The notes beneath the pieces were generated by a model. It ran no database searches. It saw nothing but the letters and a program-made list of their open reading frames with translations, and was not told where the DNA came from. From Chitinophaga pinensis (lineage in GTDB: Bacteria; Bacteroidota; Bacteroidia; B-17B0; Aurantibacillaceae), in NCBI GenBank assembly GCA_945887955.1, contig CAMCZO010000005.1, positions 1-64,000 on the forward strand: a stretch of DNA of 64,000 bases, written 5' to 3'. The position numbers and the translations under genes were made by a program. Below are positions 37,785-46,629 of the stretch, piece by piece (position 1 is the stretch's first letter; every line of letters begins with the position of its first letter).

Positions 37785-37858
37785 TTGTTTAATGTTTTTA
37801 TTTTACGATTAAACAAATGTGTATATTTGTTTAACTATTTATATTAAAAGTTAAACAA
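37785..37858. promoter_or_regulatory. Four-motif operator array upstream of the ECF sigma factor gene
   Basis: The octamer TTGTTTAA or its reverse complement TTAAACAA occurs four times in alternating orientation: 37785-37792, 37809-37816, 37827-37834 and 37851-37858, with gaps of 16, 10 and 16 bases. The middle pair extends to a perfect 10-base inverted repeat, TTAAACAAAT / ATTTGTTTAA, with a 6-base centre. A -7 like TATATTTG (37822-37829) is embedded in this palindrome, and the last copy ends one base before the start codon. The arrangement is what a dimeric or tetrameric repressor covering promoter and translation start would need. Confidence 0.8.
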
Positions 37859-37859
37859 G

Positions 37860-38366
37860 ATGACGGCAATTGAATTTAATACTCGAATTACTCAAGAAAA
37901 AACTTCGTTAAAAAGTTTTGCATTAAGCCTTACTCATAATATTGATGACGCCTTAGATCTTTTACAAGACACCTATGTTAAGGCAATTACATATCGTGAA
38001 AAGTTTGAAGACAGCACTAATTTAAGGGCATGGCTATTTACTATCATGAAGAATACATTTATAAATGCTTATCGCCGTAACAGAAAAACTAAGCAATTAA
38101 TAAGTAAGGGCGACGAAATCGCTTTAAATCGTGCTTTTAAACAAAATAGTTATGATCACTGCGAGAGTAGAATGAATGCAAAAGAAATTATCAGGCAGAT
38201 TGAAACTCTTGAAGATCAATATAAAGTCCCGTTTACTAGATATTATACTGGATATAAATACGAAGAAATTGCTCATGAAATGAACTTACCTTTAGGTACA
38301 ATCAAAAGTAGAATTTTTATTGCTAGAAAAATTTTAATGGAGAGCTTAAAGCATCTAAATAATTAA
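37860..38366 (+). CDS. ECF-type RNA polymerase sigma factor
   Basis: A 168-residue sigma factor with only regions 2 and 4. Region 2 covers about 15-80 ('ALSLTHNIDDALDLLQDTYVKA', 'NLRAWLFTIMKNTFINAYRR') and region 4 about 110-165 ('LPLGTIKSRIFIARKIL', the DNA-recognition helix). Close relatives are conserved across Bacteroidota. No anti-sigma gene is next to it, so control may be transcriptional, through the four-motif operator that ends one base before the ATG. The photolyase gene follows 44 bases downstream and is probably co-transcribed, which suggests a light, UV or oxidative-stress response; this is inference. Confidence 0.93.
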   Translation: MTAIEFNTRITQEKTSLKSFALSLTHNIDDALDLLQDTYVKAITYREKFEDSTNLRAWLFTIMKNTFINAYRRNRKTKQLISKGDEIALNRAFKQNSYDHCESRMNAKEIIRQIETLEDQYKVPFTRYYTGYKYEEIAHEMNLPLGTIKSRIFIARKILMESLKHLNN

Positions 38367-38410
38367 ATACATAATTTTTATTCATTAAGTATTAAGATTA
38401 ATTTAGATAA

Positions 38411-39727
38411 ATGAATAAAGATGTTTCTATTTTTTGGTTTAGAAGAGATTTACGACTAGAAGATAATGTAGGTTTATTCTACGCTTTGAGTGAAAATGAA
38501 AACGTACTCCCAATTTTTATTTTTGATAAAAACATTCTAGATAAGTTAGAAGATAAATACGACCGAAGAGTTCATTTTATTCATCAAGCACTTGAAAAAA
38601 TTCAATTAGAGCTCACAAAAATATCTTCTACTTTACTAGTTTTCAATAGCACTCCAAAAGAAATATTTAATAAATTATTAATAGAGTATAAGGTTAAGCG
38701 TGTTTATGTTAATCATGACTACGAGCCATATGCCCAACTAAGAGACGCTGAGATTTTAGAGTTGCTAAATCAACAACATGTTGAGTTTAAAACATATAAG
38801 GACCAATGTATTTTTGAAAAAAAAGAAGTTGTTAAAGATGATGGAACTCCTTATACAGTTTTTACTCCATATAGTAACAAATGGAAAAAAACCCTCAGTT
38901 ATTTACATTACAAATCTTACGAAACTCAAAAATATTTTAATCATTTTCTCAAACAAAGTCCAGAAGAATTGCCAAGCCTTTCGCAACTAGGTTTTGAAGA
39001 AACAGATATAAAGTTATTACCAAACAAAACAGTAAGCGAAGAGTTGATTCAAAAATACAAAGAGCAAAGAGATTTTCCTGCTATTGAAGGCACCAGTAAA
39101 TTAAGTGTTTATTTGCGATTTGGTTTAATAAGTATTAGAGGGCTCGTTTCAAAATCAATAAACTTAAGCCAAACATGGCTTAACGAATTGATTTGGAGAG
39201 ATTTTTATATGATGATTTTATCTAATTTTCCTCATGTCGCAGAACATGCTTTTAAATCAAAATACGAGAGAATTGTTTGGCAAAATAATGAAACAGATTT
39301 TAAAAAATGGTGTAATGGAGAAACTGGCTTTCCTATTGTAGATGCTGGAATGCGGGAATTAAATGCGACAGGATTTATGCACAATCGTGTCCGAATGATT
39401 GTAAGCAGTTTTTTAATAAAAGATTTACTAATTGATTGGCGTTGGGGCGAGGCATATTTCGCGAAAAAATTAAATGATTTTGATTTAAGTGCAAATAACG
39501 GTGGCTGGCAATGGGCTTCAGGAAGTGGTTGCGACTCCGCCCCTTATTTTAGAGTTTTTAATCCATCAGAACAACAAAAAAAGTTTGACCCCAATTTTAT
39601 TTACATAAAAAAATGGATTCCCGAATACGGTTCCACCAACTATCCTGCACCTATAATAGATCATGCCATTGCACGATTAAGGGTAATCAAATTATACAAG
39701 GAAGCCTTAACTGGATTTGGAAATTGA
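38411..39727 (+). CDS. phrB: Deoxyribodipyrimidine photolyase
   Basis: A 438-residue class I cryptochrome/photolyase. The N-terminal antenna domain begins 'SIFWFRRDLRLEDNVGLFYAL'. The FAD-binding domain carries 'GTSKLSVYLRFGLIS', 'WLNELIWRDFYMMIL', 'FPIVDAGMRELNATGFMHNR' , 'WRWGEAYFAKKLNDFDLSANNGGWQWASGSG' (given in parts in the protein) and 'YFRVFNPSEQQKKFDP', all typical of CPD photolyases rather than plant-type cryptochromes. It repairs UV-made cyclobutane pyrimidine dimers using blue light. No terminator is seen between it and the sigma factor gene. Confidence 0.93.
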   Translation: MNKDVSIFWFRRDLRLEDNVGLFYALSENENVLPIFIFDKNILDKLEDKYDRRVHFIHQALEKIQLELTKISSTLLVFNSTPKEIFNKLLIEYKVKRVYVNHDYEPYAQLRDAEILELLNQQHVEFKTYKDQCIFEKKEVVKDDGTPYTVFTPYSNKWKKTLSYLHYKSYETQKYFNHFLKQSPEELPSLSQLGFEETDIKLLPNKTVSEELIQKYKEQRDFPAIEGTSKLSVYLRFGLISIRGLVSKSINLSQTWLNELIWRDFYMMILSNFPHVAEHAFKSKYERIVWQNNETDFKKWCNGETGFPIVDAGMRELNATGFMHNRVRMIVSSFLIKDLLIDWRWGEAYFAKKLNDFDLSANNGGWQWASGSGCDSAPYFRVFNPSEQQKKFDPNFIYIKKWIPEYGSTNYPAPIIDHAIARLRVIKLYKEALTGFGN

Positions 39728-39773
39728 AAAAGAATTTATTTATTAAAATAAATTTGAGTTGAAAAATTATTAT

Positions 39774-40121
39774 TTATTCTATTAAATAAATAATAAGAAT
39801 ATCATCTCGAACACCTACAGAACTCATTTTGTCAAACGGTATAATATAGTAACCTGCCGCTTTATTTTTTTTTGAGTCCGGATAATAGATAATATAAAAA
39901 GAATTATTTTTAATTTCGTAATTAGTTGCAGAAGTTTTGTATGTAAAATAAGTCAATTTACTTGTACCGTCATCATTATGATATCTAACATTATTTACAA
40001 CAATAGTTTCTATTTTTTCAAAAGGAAATTCTAAAAATATAGCTTCAAAATCTGATTTTGTTATTTGTGAAAAAAAGTTTGACGCACTAAAAATTAAAAA
40101 TATAAACCAAAGTCGACCCAT
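39774..40121 (-). CDS. Hypothetical small secreted protein
   Basis: A 115-residue protein with a signal peptide (about 1-19, ending NFFSQ). The mature part is about 95 residues, beta-rich, with many aromatic residues ('TYFTYKTSATNYEIKNNSFYIIYYPD', 'YYIIPFDKMSSVGV'). I do not recognise it. The 'GYYIIPFDKMSSV' ending resembles a small PH-like or lipocalin-like barrel strand pattern, which is only an impression. Single gene, between photolyase (convergent) and the desaturase. Confidence 0.6.
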   Translation of the reverse strand: MGRLWFIFLIFSASNFFSQITKSDFEAIFLEFPFEKIETIVVNNVRYHNDDGTSKLTYFTYKTSATNYEIKNNSFYIIYYPDSKKNKAAGYYIIPFDKMSSVGVRDDILIIYLIE

Positions 40122-40190
40122 TCTGTTTAATTAATAATTTTGATTATCTAAAATTAGAATAAATATTTATAGGGGATAAAATAAAGTAAT

Positions 40191-40925
40191 TTATTTTTCT
40201 AATCTTACTAATTTGATTACTCGGATTTTGTGTAAAAACAATATAATGGGATAGGTAGGATCAAATTCAAACCATTTAGCAGCAAAATTTGGTTTTGCCC
40301 CAGCTTGGTGGTGATTATTTTGAAATAATTCTCCCATTAATAAAAAATCAATAAACAAAGTGTTTTTAGATTTGTCAGGACTATCAAAATTTCTATATCC
40401 ATATTTGTGGCCAGCCCAATTAACAATAGCTCCCTGTATAGGCCCAATTAAAAAATTAATTGGTAAAAATAAAAACATCCACCAATGAGTTGCAAAAACA
40501 ATGTAAAATGCAATGTAAGCCCCTGCAAATAACAAGCGTGTGGCCCAGTTATCAGCAATTTTATCAATTGCCGGATATACAGGAAAATTACGGTCGAATT
40601 TATCCTCTACAACAACTTTATTATTTAATACATTGTTATAAATTGTGCGAGTGTGAAGCATCATATGGTAAGCGTCTTTAAAAAAATGCGGCGTATGAGG
40701 ATCTTTTTCGGTGTCGCTGTATGCATGATGCATGCGGTGTAAAATTGCATAGGCTCTTGCATTTAGGTATGATGAACCTTGAGTAATCCAAGAAAATATA
40801 TAGAAAAATTTTTCCCAAAATTTATTCATGGTAAACATTTTGTGAGCAGCATAACGGTGTAGAAAGAATGTTTGCCCGAAAAGTGAAAGGTACCAGTGCA
40901 AGATAATAAAAAGTAAGATGACCAT
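40191..40925 (-). CDS. Acyl-CoA/fatty acid desaturase
   Basis: A 244-residue membrane desaturase, compact for its family. The three histidine clusters that bind the di-iron centre are present: 'HRYAAH' (about residue 24), 'HRMHH' (about 64) and 'NNHH' (about 204, 'FQNNHHQAGAKPNFAAKWFEFDP'). Hydrophobic stretches at 1-18, 35-55 and 130-165 provide the membrane segments. It introduces a double bond, probably delta-9, into acyl chains and so tunes membrane fluidity. It stands alone upstream of the ATP synthase cluster end; no desaturase redox partner is adjacent. Confidence 0.88.
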   Translation of the reverse strand: MVILLFIILHWYLSLFGQTFFLHRYAAHKMFTMNKFWEKFFYIFSWITQGSSYLNARAYAILHRMHHAYSDTEKDPHTPHFFKDAYHMMLHTRTIYNNVLNNKVVVEDKFDRNFPVYPAIDKIADNWATRLLFAGAYIAFYIVFATHWWMFLFLPINFLIGPIQGAIVNWAGHKYGYRNFDSPDKSKNTLFIDFLLMGELFQNNHHQAGAKPNFAAKWFEFDPTYPIILFLHKIRVIKLVRLEK

Positions 40926-41029
40926 TTTGTGTTGTTAATTTATTAAATGAAATAAGGCAATTAATTAATACTAAATTTTAATTAATTACAATTTTACAAA
41001 CATATTATAAGTAAAATTGTTTAGATTTT

Positions 41030-41932
41030 TTATCCTTTTAATGCTTCAGCGCCACCAACAATTTCTAAAATTTCTTTAGTGATAGATGCTTGTCTTGCCT
41101 TATTATAAGTGATTTTTAAGTCGCGTTGCATGGCTTTAGCGTTATCTGTTGCTTTATGCATGGCGGTCATACGCGCACCATGTTCACTTGCAACCGAATC
41201 TAAAAGTGCTTTATAAAATTGGGTTTTTACTGAACGAGGAATTAATTCGTTAACAATAAATTCTTCGCTAGGCTCAAAAATATAATCTTGTTTACTCTGT
41301 TTAATTGTTTTTGAAGACTCTGATATTGAATCTGTTTTAGCAGATAAAACAGGTAATAATTGTTCTTCGGTAGGAACCTGAATGGCCGCATTTCTAAATT
41401 GGTTATAAACAACTATTACTTTATCAAACTGTTTATTTAAAAAAGAGTTGATTATTTTATCAGCAATTAGAGAAGCGTTATCGTAATTTAGTTGATTAAA
41501 AATCTCGTTGGTATGATGCGGCAAATCTTGTCCACTAATAATATATTTTGTTTTTTTAAAAGCATCTTGTACTTTTTTTCCAACGGGAATAATCGTAATA
41601 TTTGAGTCTTTATATTCATTAGTAATAAGACCATTTACTTTTTTAATAATATTAGAATTAAAAGCTCCTGCTAGCCCTCTGTTTGATGAGATCGCAATAA
41701 TTAATAGATTATTATCGCCTTTGTTTCTGGCATAAATATTATCAGAAGAATCAATACTTGCGCTTACGTTTTCTAAAATATCTTTAAGTTTATTGGCATA
41801 AGGTCGCATTTGAATGATAGCATCTTGAGCTCTTTTCAATTTAGCAGCACTTACCATTTTCATGGCGCTGGTAATTTGCATTGTTGAACCAACGGACGTT
41901 ATTTTATTTCTTACTTCTTTTAAACTTGGCAT
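41030..41932 (-). CDS. atpG: ATP synthase F1 gamma subunit
   Basis: A 300-residue gamma subunit, the central rotor stalk. The N-terminal helix 'LKEVRNKITSVGSTMQITSAMKMVSAAKLKRAQ' and the C-terminal helix 'SVASEHGARMTAMHKATDNAKAMQRDLKITYNKARQASITKEILEIVGGAEAL' are the conserved coiled-coil pair (each read in parts); 'AISSNRGLAGAFN' marks the Rossmann-like middle. It is the last of the six-gene atpB-E-F-H-A-G run, 35 bases after atpA. atpD and atpC do not follow; in Bacteroidota they form a separate locus. Confidence 0.96.
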   Translation of the reverse strand: MPSLKEVRNKITSVGSTMQITSAMKMVSAAKLKRAQDAIIQMRPYANKLKDILENVSASIDSSDNIYARNKGDNNLLIIAISSNRGLAGAFNSNIIKKVNGLITNEYKDSNITIIPVGKKVQDAFKKTKYIISGQDLPHHTNEIFNQLNYDNASLIADKIINSFLNKQFDKVIVVYNQFRNAAIQVPTEEQLLPVLSAKTDSISESSKTIKQSKQDYIFEPSEEFIVNELIPRSVKTQFYKALLDSVASEHGARMTAMHKATDNAKAMQRDLKITYNKARQASITKEILEIVGGAEALKG

Positions 41933-41967
41933 GTTTTTATTTGTAAACTAACAGTTAAAAACTAATA

Positions 41968-43545
41968 TTATTTATATTTAGCTAATAATTCGTTGGCACA
42001 AGCTTCCAATGTTTTTGTTATCTCATCGGTGTATTGCCCTGCTTTTAATCCATCAAGTGTTGTTTTATGTTTACGTTCTAAAACATCTAAAAATTCACTT
42101 TCAAATTCACTTACTTTATTTATTGGAACACTTCTTAATAAGTTTTTTGTTCCTAAATAAATAATTGCGATTTGTTGTTCAACTCTGAATGGAGAAAACT
42201 GTCCTTGTTTTAAAATTTGAGTGTTACGAGCACCTTTATCTAAAACAGATTTTGTAGCAGCATCTAAATCTGAACCAAATTTAGAAAAAGCTTCTAATTC
42301 TCGATATTGAGCCTGGTCGAGCTTTAAGGTACCTGCTACTTTTTTCATTGATTTTATTTGAGCATTTCCTCCAACTCTAGAAACTGAAATACCAACGTTA
42401 ATTGCTGGACGAATACCTGAGTTAAATAAATTCGATTCTAAGAATATTTGACCATCTGTAATTGAAATAACATTGGTAGGGATATAAGCCGAAACGTCGC
42501 CAGCTTGCGTTTCTATAATTGGTAAAGCGGTTAATGAACCACCACCTTTTACAAGAGCTCGTATTGACTCTGGTAAATCATTCATCCGCTGAGCGATGTC
42601 GTCGTTTTGATTAATTTTTGCTGCACGCTCTAATAATCTACTATGAAGATAAAATACATCACCGGGATATGCTTCACGGCCTGGCGGTCTACGCAACAAT
42701 AAAGATACTTCACGATAAGCAACAGCTTGTTTAGATAAATCGTCGAATACGATTAAAGCTGGGCGGCCAGTATCTCTAAAAAATTCACCTATTGCTGCCC
42801 CTGAAAAAGGCGCATAAAACTGAAGAGGTGCGGGATCAGCAGCACTAGCAGTTACAATAACGGTATAAGGCATGGCACCATTTTCTTCTAAAACACGAAC
42901 CACGTTGGCTACAGTTGAAGCTTTTTGACCAATGGCAACATAAATACAATATACAGGATTGCCAGCTTCATAAAATTCTTTTTGATTAATAATGGTATCA
43001 ATACAAACAGCAGTTTTACCAATTTGACGGTCACCAATAATTAATTCGCGCTGTCCGCGTCCAATAGGAATCATTGCATCAATTGCTTTAATTCCAGTTT
43101 GAAGTGGCTCCGTAACAGGCTGACGATAAATTACGCCAGGAGCCTTTCTCTCAATTGGCATTTCGTAGGTAGCACCTTGTATAGGCCCTTTACCATCTAT
43201 TGGCATTCCTAAAGTATCTACAACACGACCTAACATCCCTTCGCCAACTTTTATAGAGGCAATGCGTTTGGTTCTTTTACATGAGCTACCTTCTCTAATT
43301 CCAATACTAGATCCTAGTAATACAGCACCTACATTGTCTTCTTCAAGATTTAATACAATTGCCTGAACACCCGTTTCAAATTCAATTAATTCTCCAGATT
43401 GAACTTTAGATAGTCCGTATATTAGGGCAATTCCATCGCCCACTTGTAAAACGCTTCCAACTTCTTCTAATTCAGTTTCAGTTTTAAAGCCACTTAATTG
43501 TTCTCTTAATATTGCAGATACTTCTGCTGGTTTAATTTCAGCCAT
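41968..43545 (-). CDS. atpA: ATP synthase F1 alpha subunit
   Basis: A 525-residue alpha subunit of usual length. Beta-barrel N terminus ('[28 protein letters not shown]'), P-loop '[14 protein letters not shown]' (Ile where many species have Thr), '[45 protein letters not shown]' in the nucleotide-binding domain, and the '[33 protein letters not shown]' signature with the arginine finger (all read in parts). It forms the non-catalytic sites of the F1 head. 15 bases downstream of atpH. Confidence 0.97.
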   Translation of the reverse strand: MAEIKPAEVSAILREQLSGFKTETELEEVGSVLQVGDGIALIYGLSKVQSGELIEFETGVQAIVLNLEEDNVGAVLLGSSIGIREGSSCKRTKRIASIKVGEGMLGRVVDTLGMPIDGKGPIQGATYEMPIERKAPGVIYRQPVTEPLQTGIKAIDAMIPIGRGQRELIIGDRQIGKTAVCIDTIINQKEFYEAGNPVYCIYVAIGQKASTVANVVRVLEENGAMPYTVIVTASAADPAPLQFYAPFSGAAIGEFFRDTGRPALIVFDDLSKQAVAYREVSLLLRRPPGREAYPGDVFYLHSRLLERAAKINQNDDIAQRMNDLPESIRALVKGGGSLTALPIIETQAGDVSAYIPTNVISITDGQIFLESNLFNSGIRPAINVGISVSRVGGNAQIKSMKKVAGTLKLDQAQYRELEAFSKFGSDLDAATKSVLDKGARNTQILKQGQFSPFRVEQQIAIIYLGTKNLLRSVPINKVSEFESEFLDVLERKHKTTLDGLKAGQYTDEITKTLEACANELLAKYK

Positions 43546-43560
43546 GTTTGATGGGTTATT

Positions 43561-44100
43561 TTAATTTAATATTTTGCTTGTTAATTGTTTTTTGATATCA
43601 TTCAATTGTCTAGAAACACTTTTGTCAATTTGAACGTCGCCTACTTTTAAAATAAATCCTCCAATTGTATTGGGGTCTATTTTTTCAATTATTTCAACAT
43701 CTCCATTCATTTGAGATTTAATAAGCTCTTCGATTTTTTTCTTTGTACTAGTATCTAAAGCGGCAGCAGAAGTAACAATTGCAGTAAAAATATTTTTATT
43801 AATTTTAAATTGCTCGTCAAAAGCAATCGCAATTTCTTTAATAATGAATGCCCGGTGTTTTTTTGTAATCAGAATTAAAAAATTTAAAGTGATTTTATGA
43901 ATATGTTTAGTGAAAATACTTTCAATGATTTTTATTTTTTTATCAATTTGAATAATTGGACTTTGAAGAAATAGTGAAAATTCGCGATTAGTGTTACATA
44001 AATTTTCAACGCTTTTCATATCAAATCTGATGGCATCCAATTGATTATGTTCAATGGCTAAATCCATTAATGATTTGGCGTATCTATTGGCAACAATCAT
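43561..44100 (-). CDS. atpH: ATP synthase F1 delta subunit
   Basis: A 179-residue delta/OSCP subunit linking F1 to the peripheral stalk. The N-terminal helical domain reads 'VANRYAKSLMDLAIEHNQLD', and the C-terminal 'IEKIDPNTIGGFILKVGDVQIDKSVSRQL' holds the family signature (xxxIxGGxxxxxGDxxxDxS). Sequence is otherwise variable, as expected for delta. It starts one base after the atpF stop and lies upstream of atpA. Confidence 0.94.
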   Translation of the reverse strand: MIVANRYAKSLMDLAIEHNQLDAIRFDMKSVENLCNTNREFSLFLQSPIIQIDKKIKIIESIFTKHIHKITLNFLILITKKHRAFIIKEIAIAFDEQFKINKNIFTAIVTSAAALDTSTKKKIEELIKSQMNGDVEIIEKIDPNTIGGFILKVGDVQIDKSVSRQLNDIKKQLTSKILN

Positions 44101-44101
44101 C

Positions 44102-44617
44102 TTAATTAAGTTTCAAATTTTTTGTTAAAGCAGAAACCAATTCTTTCTGTTTATCGATATTTGATAATTCAGTTTTTAATATTTTTTCGGCAATTTCGAT
44201 AGATAAACTCGCAACTTGCTTTTTTAAATCTGCTACAGCAGAATTTTTTTCACTAATAATTTGTTCTCGAGCTGATGAAATAATTCTGTCGGCATCGGCT
44301 TGAGCTTTTTGTTTCGCTTCAGAAACAATTGCGTCCTTAGTTTCGCGAGCTTCTTTAAGCATCATGTCGCGTTCGGCTCTTGCTTGATTTAATATGGTTT
44401 CATTAGTTGACTTTAATTCTAGCATATCTAATTTAGCTTTTTCAGCACTTTCTAATGCAACTTTTATGCTTTCTTCGCGAGTTTTTATTGCATTAAGTAT
44501 AGGTTTCCAAGCAAATTTTCCAAGTAAAACCAATAATAATAAAAAGGTAATACTAGTCCAAAATATTAAACCCACTGCGGGTTCTAATAATCCTGCTAAA
44601 ATAAATAATTGGTTCAT
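44102..44617 (-). CDS. atpF: ATP synthase F0 b subunit
   Basis: A 171-residue b subunit, the peripheral stalk. One N-terminal membrane segment (about 5-30, 'LLEPAVGLIFWTSITFLLLLVLLGKF') precedes a long charged coiled coil rich in Ala, Glu and Lys (about 40-171). Length and layout are normal. It is separated from atpE by 77 bases that contain a perfect GC-rich inverted repeat, and from atpH by a single base. Confidence 0.95.
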   Translation of the reverse strand: MNQLFILAGLLEPAVGLIFWTSITFLLLLVLLGKFAWKPILNAIKTREESIKVALESAEKAKLDMLELKSTNETILNQARAERDMMLKEARETKDAIVSEAKQKAQADADRIISSAREQIISEKNSAVADLKKQVASLSIEIAEKILKTELSNIDKQKELVSALTKNLKLN

Positions 44618-44651
44618 TTTTTATAAAGGGTTTAATTAAATTTTAAAATAA

Positions 44652-44682
44652 CCAGAGCCAATACCAACCGTAATGGCTCTGG
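44652..44682 (-). other. Conserved-looking stem-loop between atpE and atpF
   Basis: CCAGAGCCA (44652-44660) and TGGCTCTGG (44674-44682) form a perfect 9-base inverted repeat around a 13-base loop, much more GC-rich than the surroundings. On the transcribed minus strand it begins 12 bases after the atpE stop and is followed by TTATTTT, a weak T tract. It may act as a partial terminator or as an mRNA-protecting hairpin. Confidence 0.7.
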
Positions 44683-44694
44683 AAAAGAATTGAA

Positions 44695-44913
<219 letters not shown>

Positions 44914-44929
44914 TTATTTGTTTATTAAT

Positions 44930-46039
44930 TTAATGATGGTTTGATGCTGCTTCTTCATTAGAATGCCCGTGGTCTTCCATGGCAGATCCAATAAATAATG
45001 CAGTTAACATTGTAAATATATAAGCTTGTAATAAAGCGACTAAGCACTCTAAAATATCTATAAATAAAGTAAAGGCAACTGATACTGGAGCAATGTAGAT
45101 GCTTTTAAAAATAAAAATAAGGCCAACTAAAGAAATAACCACAATATGCCCTCCAGCAATATTAGCAAATAAACGAATCATTAAAGCAAATGGTTTACTA
45201 AAAACTCCTACTAATTCAATTGGCATTAAAATTAACCAGAGAGCAGCAGGTTTAGGGGCAAATATATGTTTCCAATATGTTTTTGAAGCATTAAAATTAG
45301 TTACAAGCAAAGTTACCACAGCCAGAACCAAAGTAAAAGCTATATTACCAGTTAGGTTTGCACTTATGGGGATTAATCCTAAAACATTGTTTATTAAAAT
45401 AAGAAAAAAAACAGTTAGTAAATATGGCACAAAACGTTCATACTTATTACCACCAATATTTTCTTTTGCAATATCGTCGCGAACAAAAATAATTAGAGGT
45501 TCAAAAAAAGACTGTTTACCATTAGGCGCTGAAGTAATTCCTGTTTTTTTATAGGCATTTGCAATTGAAATAAATAACCACAATAATAATGCCATTGAAA
45601 TAAACATTTGCGTTACATTTTTTGTAATTGAAAAATCATAAATGGTTTCATTTAGATCTTCAGATTTAATTACCTCTTCTTCTAAATTATATCCATTATA
45701 GGAAGCATGACCGTGATCAAACTTTGAAGACATAAAGGTTTGTAACCCTTTGGTATTAGAATAAATAATTATGGGTAATGAAAAAACCAAGGCGTCGTGT
45801 CCTTCGCCCCAAAAATGCCAAGAATGTGAATCTAAAATGTGCTCAAATGCAACTTTAGTGATATCAACCGTTTCACTTTTTGAAGCGTTTTTATTTAGTG
45901 AATCACTAACAGAATGATTTTCTGAAACAGAAGAATGTTGATTTGGTTTGTTGCTGTATGATGAAGATGATGAAAAAAGCACTAAAAACACTGCTAAAAC
46001 AACTTTTAATAGGCCAGAAGTATTGATTTTACTAATCAT
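44930..46039 (-). CDS. atpB: ATP synthase F0 a subunit
   Basis: A 369-residue a subunit. An N-terminal signal-like hydrophobic segment (about 8-28) and a long polar extension (about 30-130, Ser- and His-rich) precede the five-helix core; this long form is usual for Bacteroidota. The essential Arg is in 'PFALMIRLFANIAGGHIV', and 'LVALLQAYIFTMLTALFI' is the last helix. The subunit forms the two proton half-channels. It is first of the atp run and is preceded by a consensus promoter; no atpI homologue lies upstream. Confidence 0.95.
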   Translation of the reverse strand: MISKINTSGLLKVVLAVFLVLFSSSSSYSNKPNQHSSVSENHSVSDSLNKNASKSETVDITKVAFEHILDSHSWHFWGEGHDALVFSLPIIIYSNTKGLQTFMSSKFDHGHASYNGYNLEEEVIKSEDLNETIYDFSITKNVTQMFISMALLLWLFISIANAYKKTGITSAPNGKQSFFEPLIIFVRDDIAKENIGGNKYERFVPYLLTVFFLILINNVLGLIPISANLTGNIAFTLVLAVVTLLVTNFNASKTYWKHIFAPKPAALWLILMPIELVGVFSKPFALMIRLFANIAGGHIVVISLVGLIFIFKSIYIAPVSVAFTLFIDILECLVALLQAYIFTMLTALFIGSAMEDHGHSNEEAASNHH

Positions 46040-46076
46040 TAGCTGTAACTCTTATCAGATTTTTTTAATTCGGTGA

Positions 46077-46107
46077 CAAATGTAGTTATTTGTTTACTAA
46101 AACCAAA
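46077..46107 (-). promoter_or_regulatory. Bacteroidota-type promoter of the ATP synthase operon
   Basis: On the minus strand TTTG (46107-46104), 19 bases, then TACATTTG (46084-46077): a full consensus match. The -7 element ends 37 bases before the atpB start, giving a leader of about 30 bases. Confidence 0.75.
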
Positions 46108-46192
46108 GCAAATTTTTTAGAAAAATTGAGCACATTTAGGTAAATTAACTATTAATATCTTAAATTAACACCCAAAATTAATTAACTATTAA

Positions 46193-46606
46193 ATGAATTA
46201 TTGGCTTATTAAATCAGAACCCGCAAAATATAGCTGGGAGCAATTTAAAAAAGATAAAAAAACAACTTGGGATGGCGTAAGAAATTATGCTGCAAGAAAT
46301 AACTTGAGGGCTATGAAAAAAGGAGATTTAGCATTTTTTTATCATAGTAACGAAGGCATGGAAATTGTTGGCATCGCAATGCTTACAAAAGAACATTATC
46401 CGGATCCTAGCTCAAACGAACCGGCATGGTCAGCAGTGGATTTTAAGCCATATAATGAGTTTAATAAGCCCGTTACCTTACAACTATTAAAACAAAATGA
46501 TTTTTTTAAAAATATGGATTTAATTCGTTTGGCCAGATTAAGTGTAGGGAAAGTAACTGAAACCGAGTTTTATAAAATTTGTGATTTGGGCGGAGTAAAA
46601 TTATAA
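46193..46606 (+). CDS. EVE domain-containing protein
   Basis: A 137-residue single EVE domain of the thymocyte nuclear protein 1 type. The opening 'YWLIKSEPAKYSWEQFKKDKKTTWDGVRNYAARNNLRAMKKGD' (in parts: YWLIKSEP, WDGVRNYAARN, KGDLAFFYHS) is diagnostic, followed by 'GIAMLTKEHYPDPS', 'WSAVDFKP' and 'LSVGKVTETEFYKIC'. EVE folds are related to YTH and PUA and are thought to bind modified bases in DNA or RNA; the ligand here is unknown. Divergent from atpB and convergent with the NadR-like kinase gene. Confidence 0.92.
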   Translation: MNYWLIKSEPAKYSWEQFKKDKKTTWDGVRNYAARNNLRAMKKGDLAFFYHSNEGMEIVGIAMLTKEHYPDPSSNEPAWSAVDFKPYNEFNKPVTLQLLKQNDFFKNMDLIRLARLSVGKVTETEFYKICDLGGVKL

Positions 46607-46629
46607 ATAAAAAATAGTCCATTCAATTT

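Noticed and set aside
39733-39754. AT-only hairpin AATTTATTT / AAATAAATT after the photolyase gene
   Set aside because: It could be a weak terminator, but it has no G-C pairs and no proper T run.
45099-45554. 151-codon plus-strand open frame
   Set aside because: Antisense to atpB, whose sequence is unmistakable; the translation is a low-complexity Lys/Ile/Thr string.
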